From contig JAEWQS010000060.1 in the NCBI GenBank assembly GCA_023399095.1, forward strand, positions 1 to 24,232: a stretch of 24,232 nucleotides of DNA, read 5' to 3'. Position numbers and translations under genes: made by a program. Numbering within the stretch: the first letter of the stretch is position 1; each line of letters opens with the position of its first letter. Below, in pieces: positions 14,637 to 21,674 of the stretch. The notes beneath the pieces are model-generated. The model worked only from the letters and a program-made list of their open reading frames with translations. It did no database searches and had not been told where the DNA came from. This stretch comes from Bacillota bacterium (GTDB lineage Bacteria; Bacillota; Clostridia; Christensenellales; SZUA-584).

Positions 14637-16766
14637 TTATCGGAAAATTCTCTCAAGCCGACTGCTTAGCCGGCTTAACAGTTCGTTGGGAATGGTTTCG
14701 GCTTTTGCCGATACCTCGATAGCTGATATTTGTTCACCGCCATCCTGACCAATCAGCGTTGCAATATCGCCCCTTTGTACACTCTGGATGTCCGTTACAT
14801 CCACCATAAGCTGATCCATGCATATCCTACCAATCACCACAGCGCGCTGTCCGTGAAGCAAAACCCCTCCTTTTTCGTATAGGCTGGTGGGTACGCCATC
14901 CGCATAACCAATGGCAATCACAGCCACAAGAGTATCCCGTTGCGCCACGAACGCGTGGGCGTAGCCCACACTTTCTCCCACAGTGATTTGACTGACATGA
15001 ATCACCCTTGCTTTAAGTGATAATACCGGCTTCAATTCAATACGCTGCTTTGATTTTTCCAATGCACCATACAGAGCGAGTCCAATCCGCGCATAATCAC
15101 ACCGAACATCACCATGGTTCATGACACCGTAGCTGCTGAGAATATGCGTTTTAGGCAATGAGACTCCCTGTTGTTTGAGGCTGTCCAGCAGCAAATCAAA
15201 CCTCTGGATTTGCAGGCGTGTAAAAGCCATGTCCCCTGCTTCAAGGCTGTCCGAAGCGCATAAATGCGTATATATTCCGTTGATTCTCAAGTGTCTGCAA
15301 TGAAAAATTTGCTTAATATTGTCTATATGCTCATAGCATTCGCCCAGCCGGTGCATACCGGTATCCACCTTGATATGTGCCTGTATCGACTTACCCGCTT
15401 TGTTCAGTTCACCCGCATACTGCGCGTCCACGATTGTTTGCGACAGCTTATACCTATGAAGCTCAGTCGATCGCTTCACGTCCGTATAACCCAGAATGAG
15501 GATCTCACCCTTTATGCCGTTTTTACGCAAACGAATGCCTTCATCGATTGTCGCAACGGCAAACGCGCGGACACCCTCCTTGCGGAGCGTTTTGGCCACC
15601 GTGATATCACCATGTCCGTAGGCATTGGCTTTGACAACAGCCATAATGCCGCACCCTTGAGGAAGTATCCTTTGCAGTATCCGAGTGTTATGCACCAAAT
15701 GCGAAAGGTTAATCTCTGCCCAAGCTCGATCCATGCGGCCCTGCGGGACAGAAACCGCTCCTTTTATCTTCGTGACAATTGCTGACCACAACATGGCTGC
15801 CGCTAAAGACCCCGCCGCAACGGCTAGAAAGTGCGCGATGCTGTTATCGACAAGCAGCCATTGCAGCTTGGTGAATGCTGCGAGTTGTCGCACCAGCACG
15901 ATGATCCAAGGATGAATGAGATAGATGATGACGGAATACTTGCGCAGCTTTTCCGTGTTTCGGCCTTCCCAATGCAGCAGGTTTTGAAACAGAAAAAACA
16001 TGCAGGGCAGCAGCATGACATACATACTGTCGTGCCTTTGGATATCCAGGCTCTTGAGAATCAAGCCCTCGGCCAGCATCAACGCAGCGGATATACACAG
16101 ACCAGAAACACATGTTTTTTTCGTATACCGTTTGGACTGATTCGCGATGCAAGACCCGAGTATCATGAAAACAGGAGCAAAGAAAAAACCGTTGCGTGTA
16201 TAATCGGCAATCGTGAGCACCGGTTGGTAGAATGCTTTGAGAATCGGCACCGTTTCAGAGAGACCATAATAGCTGTCACCAAACAGCCCGATGATATACA
16301 GCAGCCCCGCAATCATTAAAGCGCCCTTTTCTTTAAAGCACCTGATCAACATCCATGAAATCACAGCGCCCAGCATAGACGCCGGCACATACCACAGATG
16401 GTAGAACGTGCCCTCGATGAGTAAAGCATTGAGCAGATTAGGCAGGGACGTCCAAATCTGAATCGTGCCATTGTAAACATTCAACGGCAAATATAGCAGA
16501 ACCGCGGCGACATAAAGGAGTGCGGTCCTTTTTAAAAACGATAATAACCTGCCCGCAGAAAGAACGTCACTGTCACGTCGGGAAAACAGAAAGAACCCTG
16601 AAGCCATAAAGAAAAACGGCACAGCCACGCGTGCCAGTATCCGCGTGAGAACAAAATCTGCCGTATCATCGACCGAGGTCAGCGGAGAGGTATGGATGGT
16701 GATCACCAGCAGCGCAGCAATGATTCTGAATCTGTCAATCCCCGCATAAGCCGTCTTTTTTTTCAT
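14637..16766 (-). CDS. vanT: VanT membrane-bound serine/alanine racemase
   Basis: Makes D-Ser from L-Ser for the D-Ala-D-Ser ligase. Seen: 709 residues in two parts. Residues 1-340 form a multi-helix membrane domain of the acyltransferase-3 type (RIIAALLVITIHTSPLT near 14-30, FYHLWYVPASMLG at 121-133, IIYLIHPWIIVLV at 280-292). Residues 345-709 are an alanine-racemase domain with the PLP lysine Lys379 in VVKANAYGHG, IKVDTGMHRLG, the Tyr-bearing IGYADGVP and the CMDQLMVDVT segment. This fusion and length match VanT of vanC/E/G clusters. The start abuts the vanXY stop with no gap. It is the last gene of the van cluster. Separate Ser or Ala specificity cannot be read from sequence. Confidence 0.95.
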   Translation of the reverse strand: MKKKTAYAGIDRFRIIAALLVITIHTSPLTSVDDTADFVLTRILARVAVPFFFMASGFFLFSRRDSDVLSAGRLLSFLKRTALLYVAAVLLYLPLNVYNGTIQIWTSLPNLLNALLIEGTFYHLWYVPASMLGAVISWMLIRCFKEKGALMIAGLLYIIGLFGDSYYGLSETVPILKAFYQPVLTIADYTRNGFFFAPVFMILGSCIANQSKRYTKKTCVSGLCISAALMLAEGLILKSLDIQRHDSMYVMLLPCMFFLFQNLLHWEGRNTEKLRKYSVIIYLIHPWIIVLVRQLAAFTKLQWLLVDNSIAHFLAVAAGSLAAAMLWSAIVTKIKGAVSVPQGRMDRAWAEINLSHLVHNTRILQRILPQGCGIMAVVKANAYGHGDITVAKTLRKEGVRAFAVATIDEGIRLRKNGIKGEILILGYTDVKRSTELHRYKLSQTIVDAQYAGELNKAGKSIQAHIKVDTGMHRLGECYEHIDNIKQIFHCRHLRINGIYTHLCASDSLEAGDMAFTRLQIQRFDLLLDSLKQQGVSLPKTHILSSYGVMNHGDVRCDYARIGLALYGALEKSKQRIELKPVLSLKARVIHVSQITVGESVGYAHAFVAQRDTLVAVIAIGYADGVPTSLYEKGGVLLHGQRAVVIGRICMDQLMVDVTDIQSVQRGDIATLIGQDGGEQISAIEVSAKAETIPNELLSRLSSRLERIFR

Positions 16767-17522
16767 CTATCTTAGCTCCCACAATGTCACCACAACGCCG
16801 TCCGCATTGTTTCCGGAGAGCTGATATGCCATATGATTGGGCACCTCTATTTCAGCGAGGGTATCAAGCCGGATAAATCCAATTTCGCAACGAAGTCCGT
16901 TTTCGTTGAAAACAAGGTGCTCTTTCTGGTAAGCAAACCGTTTTAAATAATCCGTGTACTCCTCGAGCGTCTGTCCGGTTTCTGTCAGAATTTTGGAGTG
17001 CGGATATCCGACAAAGCGAAAATGCCAGGGTTCGTGCGCGATTTGCGTCACGTGCTCCCGCTCTGCCGGATAGCGCTCGATAAACCCGTAATCCGCCGCT
17101 TTCTCACGAAAATGCTGGCACATGCCGGAGCAGGGAAAGCTTGGACGGATAAAGTCAACAGATTCCGAATTTTCCGCGAGATCCACCGCAAGACCTGTTT
17201 GATGTTCGCTGCAGCCCGGAAGAGCCACATATTTGCGTGTAAATTCGATTCCGTTTTCCAGCAGAGACGCGTCATATATCCGCTGCTGCTCGCTCAACGT
17301 GCGAAAACCGCTGACCGGGACAATCTCATCACCGTTTTGAATGATTGACAGTGTTTTGGTTAGCATCTTTGCCGCATGTCTATCCATCAGAACTGCACCT
17401 TCGCCGTATTCAACAGCCGAAAGGGCGTCTTCTTTGGGCTCCTTTTTCAATGGACAGTCAGCGTTGACGAGTATGAGGCTGCCATGGTATATGTTTTCCG
17501 GATGCAGCTTGAGCATCTTCAT
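16767..17522 (-). CDS. vanXY: VanXY D,D-dipeptidase / D,D-carboxypeptidase (VanG type)
   Basis: Removes normal precursors by cleaving D-Ala-D-Ala and the terminal D-Ala of the pentapeptide. Seen: 251 residues of the VanY/DacB-type zinc peptidase family with no signal peptide, so cytosolic as expected for VanXY. Motifs: SGFRTLSEQQRIYD (71-84), SEHQTGLAVDL with zinc ligands His107 and Asp114, and HEPWHFRF with catalytic Glu164 and ligand His167. The C-terminal part (about 195-251) is an added domain also seen in VanXY of the G type. Start: ATG overlapping the vanG stop (ATGA), a sign of coupled translation. Confidence 0.93.
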   Translation of the reverse strand: MKMLKLHPENIYHGSLILVNADCPLKKEPKEDALSAVEYGEGAVLMDRHAAKMLTKTLSIIQNGDEIVPVSGFRTLSEQQRIYDASLLENGIEFTRKYVALPGCSEHQTGLAVDLAENSESVDFIRPSFPCSGMCQHFREKAADYGFIERYPAEREHVTQIAHEPWHFRFVGYPHSKILTETGQTLEEYTDYLKRFAYQKEHLVFNENGLRCEIGFIRLDTLAEIEVPNHMAYQLSGNNADGVVVTLWELR

Positions 17523-18565
17523 GGCCGCACCGCCTGATTGATTAATGTGTCTACGATGTCCGCAAAGCTCATACCGATACCCTTGAGCATGTTGGGGTAT
17601 CGGCTGTGCGCTGTGAAACCGGGGATCGTGTTGACTTCGTTAAAGATAATTTCTCCATTCGGTGTGAGGAACATATCCACGCGCGCAAATCCGCGGCAAT
17701 CCAGCGTGCGGTAGATTCTCGCCGCCGTTTGTTTAACTCGCGCCGCTGTTTCCGGGCTTAAACGCGCAGGCATATGGATTTTGGAGGTTTTTAGGGTATA
17801 TTTTTCGGTGTAGTCGAAAAAGCCGTCTTCCAGCTCAATTTCATCCACCTCACCGATGATTAACTCATCGGTGCCCAGCACGGCACAGCCCACCTCGAAG
17901 CCTTGGATGGTCTCTTCGATCACCACCTTACGATCATGCTGAAACGCGTTCGTGATGGCCTGAAGCAACAGCGTTGGGTCTGCCACCTTCGAAATCCCGA
18001 AGGATGAGCCTGCGTTGGCAGGTTTAACAAACAGCGGATACACCAGTGCACCCGTCAACCCCAGCATTTCATGCTCCGTCATCGATGCATATACGACCGT
18101 TGATGAGGGCACTTTGACCCCCGTGCCTTGCACAAGCCTGTGCGCCACATCCTTGTCCATGCATATGGCAGAGCTTAGCGCGCCGCATCCCACACAAGGA
18201 ACGCCGGCCAGCTCCAAAAGTCCCTGCAATGTCCCGTCTTCTCCGTTTTTTCCATGCAGCACCGGAAAGGCCGCGTCTATCCGAATCACGGTGGTGTTGC
18301 TATCCTCCAGCACAAGTATTCCGTGCGTCTGCCTGTCCGGCGAAATGAGGGCGCGCGTACACGAAGGATGGCGCATCCACGTGTTATCTTGAATTTGTTC
18401 AACGGGACCGTCGTATTTGTACCATGCGCCGTCGCGGGTAATTCCCAGCAGCACGATATTATATTTATTGTCGATGCTTTGTATCACGGCTGCCGCCGAT
18501 TGGAGAGAGACGTCGTACTCGGTGGAACAGCCGCCGAACAGCACCGCTATCGTTTTTCTTTGCAT
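17519..18565 (-). CDS. vanG: VanG D-alanine-D-serine ligase
   Basis: Joins D-Ala and D-Ser so that peptidoglycan precursors end in D-Ser, which lowers vancomycin affinity. Seen: 348 residues, the same length as VanG ligases and matching them closely by eye along the chain: VLFGGCSTEYDVSLQSA at 8-24, VLHGKNGEDGTLQG at 102-115, CMDKDVAHRL, the ATP-grasp lid FVKPANAGSSFG at 179-190, EKYTLKTSKIHMPARL at 254-269 in the specificity loop, and FNEVNTIPGFTAHSRYP near the end. The EKYTLK segment differs from the KY-motif loop of ordinary Ddl and of VanA/B lactate ligases. Start: ATG two bases after the vanW stop. Confidence 0.95.
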   Translation of the reverse strand: MQRKTIAVLFGGCSTEYDVSLQSAAAVIQSIDNKYNIVLLGITRDGAWYKYDGPVEQIQDNTWMRHPSCTRALISPDRQTHGILVLEDSNTTVIRIDAAFPVLHGKNGEDGTLQGLLELAGVPCVGCGALSSAICMDKDVAHRLVQGTGVKVPSSTVVYASMTEHEMLGLTGALVYPLFVKPANAGSSFGISKVADPTLLLQAITNAFQHDRKVVIEETIQGFEVGCAVLGTDELIIGEVDEIELEDGFFDYTEKYTLKTSKIHMPARLSPETAARVKQTAARIYRTLDCRGFARVDMFLTPNGEIIFNEVNTIPGFTAHSRYPNMLKGIGMSFADIVDTLINQAVRP

Positions 18566-18567
18566 AC

Positions 18568-19395
18568 TTATGACACCTTCGTTTCCTGAAATTCTGCTTC
18601 ATCGGATAGTGAATATCCGATCTCAAATACGTCCGTGTGAAGACGTGCCTCCGAACGAACAAGGCCGCTTTTACTATCAAGGTTCTGCCGATATACCGAG
18701 ACACGTTCGAAAAGCTTTCCGTTTTCCTTGAAGTACATCTTATCTTTGTTGACTACTTCACACCTGTATGGCAAGGCTTTGTCTGCAAGAATCCGGCCGT
18801 GCAGATATTTACCATCAAAATTGAGCTCAATCTGGTATGTAAGGTCTGTCTGATTTTTCACCTTCAAGTCCAGCCAGCCTTCGCTGACTGTGGCATCCAC
18901 ACCGTCAGGATCATCCTCATCGGGCGAGGGGAAATCTTTGATCCTATGGGGGTGACGTTCCACAATTGTGAGCGGTGTATGGAGAAACATCCAGAAAAGA
19001 AAGTTGCTCAAATGGCATAAGCCACCTCCCTTAACAGTCACCAGCTTTCCGTATTCCACGGAAAGCCCCTTTCTGAAATCCGCTTTATTCGCCTTTCTCA
19101 CAAGCTGCCAAAAAGAAAAGGTTTCTTGCGGCTGAAGCATAATTCCGTTAATCGGTTTGGCGGCCAGTCGCAGATTGAATACTTTATTTTCTTGATATTT
19201 CATATCAAATCCCGTGTTCGGGTTAATCAAACATGTGCTCGCTTCATACACGCAAATGCGAAGCGGCTCAACCGGCTTCGTTTTGGCATAGCGGTTACCA
19301 TCCAATCGCATTTTGGCGTAAAAGAAGAGCCTTCTTTGGGCTTTGCGAAGCAGCAGCAAAAACGGAAACTGCTGAATCACACGTTTATTAAACAA
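18568..19395 (-). CDS. vanW: VanW family accessory protein
   Basis: Seen: 275 residues with the VanW domain: RLFFYAKMRLDGNRYA near 22-37, NTGFDMKYQENKVFNLRLAAK near 60-80, PQETFSFWQLVRKA, GGGLCHLSNFLFWMFLHTPLTIVERH and GVDATVSEGWLDLKVKN. Known: VanW occurs in vanB and vanG clusters; its function is not established. Start: TTG, with AAAGGAG upstream; the residues after it (FNKRVIQQFPFLLLLRKAQ) line up with the N-terminus of known VanW proteins, and no in-frame ATG fits. It follows a separate promoter region, so it heads the resistance-gene part of the cluster. Confidence 0.92.
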   Translation of the reverse strand: MFNKRVIQQFPFLLLLRKAQRRLFFYAKMRLDGNRYAKTKPVEPLRICVYEASTCLINPNTGFDMKYQENKVFNLRLAAKPINGIMLQPQETFSFWQLVRKANKADFRKGLSVEYGKLVTVKGGGLCHLSNFLFWMFLHTPLTIVERHPHRIKDFPSPDEDDPDGVDATVSEGWLDLKVKNQTDLTYQIELNFDGKYLHGRILADKALPYRCEVVNKDKMYFKENGKLFERVSVYRQNLDSKSGLVRSEARLHTDVFEIGYSLSDEAEFQETKVS

Positions 19396-19410
19396 TTTCT
19401 CAATCTCCTT

Positions 19411-19435
19411 TCATAACAAAAAGCCTGACCGGCTT
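19411..19435 (-). terminator. Small hairpin with T-run between vanS and vanW (weak terminator or attenuator)
   Basis: On the minus strand AAGCC-GGTCA-GGCTT is followed directly by TTTGTT, the look of a weak intrinsic terminator, about 90 bases after the vanS stop and just before the vanW ribosome binding site. The stem is only five base pairs, so it may only attenuate. Confidence 0.4.
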
Positions 19436-19481
19436 ATGACACTAAGGTATCAAAACCGGACAGACAGAATGGGAATTTTTG

Positions 19482-19520
19482 ATTATGAACTGCTTAAGAA
19501 TCTCTTATGGAAAGCTTATG
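19482..19520 (-). promoter_or_regulatory. Probable VanR operator of the vanW-vanT promoter
   Basis: In the gap between vanS and vanW the plus strand reads ATTATG, CTTAAG, CTTATG, CTTATG at 19482, 19493, 19504 and 19515, an exact 11-bp period. OmpR-family regulators bind direct repeats about one helical turn apart. The same 17-base arrangement is found upstream of vanR. No clear -10 box could be assigned. Confidence 0.6.
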
Positions 19521-19523
19521 GTT

Positions 19524-20618
19524 TTAAGTAGCCGTATTGGGCAAAACGACAGTGAAGGTTGTTTTCTGGGCATCGCTGTTTGCGGTAATCGTACCGCCAT
19601 GAGCCACCACGATTTCTTTGGCGATAGCGAGCCCCAGCCCGGCACCGCCAGTATGAGACGAGCGCGCCGAATCCAGTCGAAAGAACTTTTCGAAAATTTT
19701 ATCGAGCTTTTCCTTGGGTATAGGATCACCCTGGTTGGTGAATGTGATGACAGCGTTGTTATCCAGCTGCATGGCGCTGATTTCAATGGCGCATTTTTCA
19801 TAGCTGTAAGCGATAGCGTTTTTCAGTATGTTGTTAAACACACGCGAGAGCTTGTCCGCATCACCCCATAACGTCAAATCATCAGACGCTTGAACAACAG
19901 CTGTTTTATGCTGCGGCTCCAGCATGGGGTAAAACTCGTCCGCCATCTGGCGCAGCATCAAGGAAAGATTGATTTTGGCCTTGTTGACCGAAATGTGCGC
20001 AAGGTTAAAGCGTGTGATTTCGAAGAATTCGTCAACAAGCTGATCCAAACGGTAGGCCTTGTCAAGCGTAAGGCTGGTGTATTTTGCCCTTTGCTGCTGC
20101 GGCATGTCGCGCGCCTCATCCAGCATGCTTAAATAGCCGATCACCGATGTCAGCGGCGTCTTTATATCGTGCGCGAGATAGACAATCAGATCGTTTTTTC
20201 GCTGCGCTTCGTCTTGTGCCATACGTTCATTCCTTAGAGCTGTCTGCTTAATCTGATTCATTCTGTCTTCCACCTGACTCAGCAATGGAGACAGACGGAT
20301 AGGCTCTTCATCAGGCGAAACGAGGGTTCTGCTCGCCTCAATGATCTCCTCCATATATTCAGCGGTCTTAGCCCAGTAGTGGTAGAGTATGAAGAATGCC
20401 ACAATAAGATACGATCCAATGAGCACAGCCACATAGTTATTCTTTATGAGCGATAAGACATAATATATGGGGCTGGGCTGCCAGACGATGCTTTGGACAA
20501 TTGTCAGCGCCAGCAGCGCCAGCAGTACCAAAGCCGCCGCCGACACGAGCAAGGCAATCACGCAGCGTCCAAGAAGCTTTCTCATCAGCATTGACTTAAA
20601 CAGACTTTTACTTCTCAA
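19524..20618 (-). CDS. vanS: VanS sensor histidine kinase
   Basis: Senses glycopeptide or its effect and phosphorylates VanR. Seen: 364 residues. Two membrane helices (about 18-44 and 62-81) flank a short outside loop of roughly 17 residues. A HAMP-like linker leads to the phospho-acceptor His150 in YLAHDIKTPLTSVIGYL, an N box FNNILKNAI, and an ATP lid with GGAGLGLAIAKEIV. Short-loop architecture is typical of VanS outside the vanB type. Start: TTG at 20618 overlapping the end of vanR by eleven bases, with a G-rich stretch upstream; the next ATG (20591) lacks a ribosome binding site. Translation is probably coupled to vanR. Confidence 0.93.
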   Translation of the reverse strand: MRSKSLFKSMLMRKLLGRCVIALLVSAAALVLLALLALTIVQSIVWQPSPIYYVLSLIKNNYVAVLIGSYLIVAFFILYHYWAKTAEYMEEIIEASRTLVSPDEEPIRLSPLLSQVEDRMNQIKQTALRNERMAQDEAQRKNDLIVYLAHDIKTPLTSVIGYLSMLDEARDMPQQQRAKYTSLTLDKAYRLDQLVDEFFEITRFNLAHISVNKAKINLSLMLRQMADEFYPMLEPQHKTAVVQASDDLTLWGDADKLSRVFNNILKNAIAYSYEKCAIEISAMQLDNNAVITFTNQGDPIPKEKLDKIFEKFFRLDSARSSHTGGAGLGLAIAKEIVVAHGGTITANSDAQKTTFTVVLPNTAT

Positions 20619-21306
20619 TTTTATAGCCTACCCCCCATACCGTTTTGATATATTTTGGACGTTCTGCATTGTCATGCATCTTTTCGCGCAAATGCCGGAT
20701 ATGCACCATCACCGTGTTGTTGCTGTTCGTATAATACTTTTCTCCCCACACCGTTTGGAATAATTCCTCCGAACTCACAACCCGCCCGCGGTTTGAGGCC
20801 AGCACCCACAGGATAGAAAGCTCAGTGGGTGTGAGCGCAAGTTTTTCTTCGTTAAGTATGCACTCGCGGGTGTTTTTATCCAGCACCAAACCGGCAAAAT
20901 CGATCACATGCTGCTCATCAGGCGATTCTGCCGTGTTGTATTTGGTGAAACGCCTAAGTTGTGCCTTCACGCGCGCAACCATTTCGAGCGGCCTAAAAGG
21001 CTTGGTGATATAATCGTCCGCACCCAGTGTCAGTCCGGTAATCTTGTCGATTTCCTCAGATTTGGCCGTCAACATGATCACGGGGAAGTTATGCTTTTCC
21101 CGAATGCGTTGGCATATGGCAAAGCCATTTTCATCAGGCAGCATCACATCCAAAATAGCCAGATCAATTTTCTGATTCGCAATACAGTCCAAAGCTTCAC
21201 GGCCGGTGTAGAACTTGAAAACAGTATAATCTTCGTTTTTTAGATACAGCTCGATTAAATCGGCAATGGCCTGTTCATCGTCTACAACCAGTATATTTGC
21301 AGTCAT
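20608..21306 (-). CDS. vanR: VanR response regulator (OmpR family)
   Basis: Activates the van promoters after phosphorylation by VanS. Seen: 232 residues. The receiver domain has the acidic pocket at Asp9/Asp10, phospho-acceptor Asp53 in LAILDVMLPDENG, the switch residue region VIMLTAKSEE and Lys in DDYITKPF. A winged-helix DNA-binding domain follows, with LTPTELSILWVLASNRGRVVSSEELFQ and the NTVMVHIRHLREKM recognition region. Length and order match VanR. Start: ATG with GAGGAG upstream. It is the first gene of the van cluster; a CWTAAG repeat site lies upstream, so autoregulation is likely. No vanU-like small regulator precedes it. Confidence 0.94.
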   Translation of the reverse strand: MTANILVVDDEQAIADLIELYLKNEDYTVFKFYTGREALDCIANQKIDLAILDVMLPDENGFAICQRIREKHNFPVIMLTAKSEEIDKITGLTLGADDYITKPFRPLEMVARVKAQLRRFTKYNTAESPDEQHVIDFAGLVLDKNTRECILNEEKLALTPTELSILWVLASNRGRVVSSEELFQTVWGEKYYTNSNNTVMVHIRHLREKMHDNAERPKYIKTVWGVGYKIEK

Positions 21307-21439
21307 TCTTACTCCTCATTGCTATTACGGAGACGGACAAAAATATCAATTAAATAGAATGAAAATGTTTGTCCAGTTGGAGTCCATTGCTCCAGCCTTG
21401 ATATATTTGATCGTGGGAGCAATAAAAAAGCCCATGATC

Positions 21440-21495
21440 ATTTTATCATGAAATGTGAAAACATATCTCAATGATTTTCTTATGAATCTCTTAAG
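21440..21495 (-). promoter_or_regulatory. Probable VanR operator and promoter of vanR-vanS
   Basis: CTTATG and CTTAAG at 21479 and 21490 on the plus strand are 11 bp apart, and a weaker third unit lies at 21468. The 17-base block CTTATGAATCTCTTAAG differs at only two positions from that at 19493-19509. A -10-like TAAAAT on the minus strand (21440-21445) lies 22 bases beyond the third unit, the expected geometry for an activator overlapping the -35 zone. Confidence 0.55.
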
Positions 21496-21547
21496 ATTTT
21501 ACTCTTTTTGCGGCGGTATCACGGTCATGTGAGGCTGATTTAATAAC

Positions 21548-21576
21548 TTGTAAATTTTCTTATTTACCCTTATTAT
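21548..21576 (+). promoter_or_regulatory. Predicted promoter of the LRR surface-protein gene
   Basis: TTGTAA (21548-21553) and TATTAT (21571-21576) are separated by exactly 17 bases and match the sigma-A consensus at 4 and 5 of 6 positions. The leader to the ATG at 21675 would be about 90 bases. Confidence 0.5.
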
Positions 21577-21674
21577 GGTATATGATAGATTTTAGGTTTT
21601 GTGTCGGATTTCTTAGAATCAGTGTGTTATTTTCACGGCGGCGCAGAAACGAATCGAAAAAGGAAGAGAAACAA

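Larger units (their letters stand above)
21307..21674. other. Divergent intergenic region between vanR and the surface-protein gene
   Basis: This 368-base AT-rich gap holds the vanR leader and operator and the promoter of the plus-strand gene. Minor inverted repeats are GGACAAA/TTTGTCC (21335-21341 and 21368-21374) and CATGAT/ATCATG (21433-21438 and 21445-21450, overlapping a possible vanR -10 box). No convincing small gene was seen. Confidence 0.65.

Noticed and set aside
14637..16766. Plain alanine racemase gene with a separate membrane protein
   Set aside because: The frame is continuous over both domains, and this fusion is the known VanT architecture beside vanG and vanXY.
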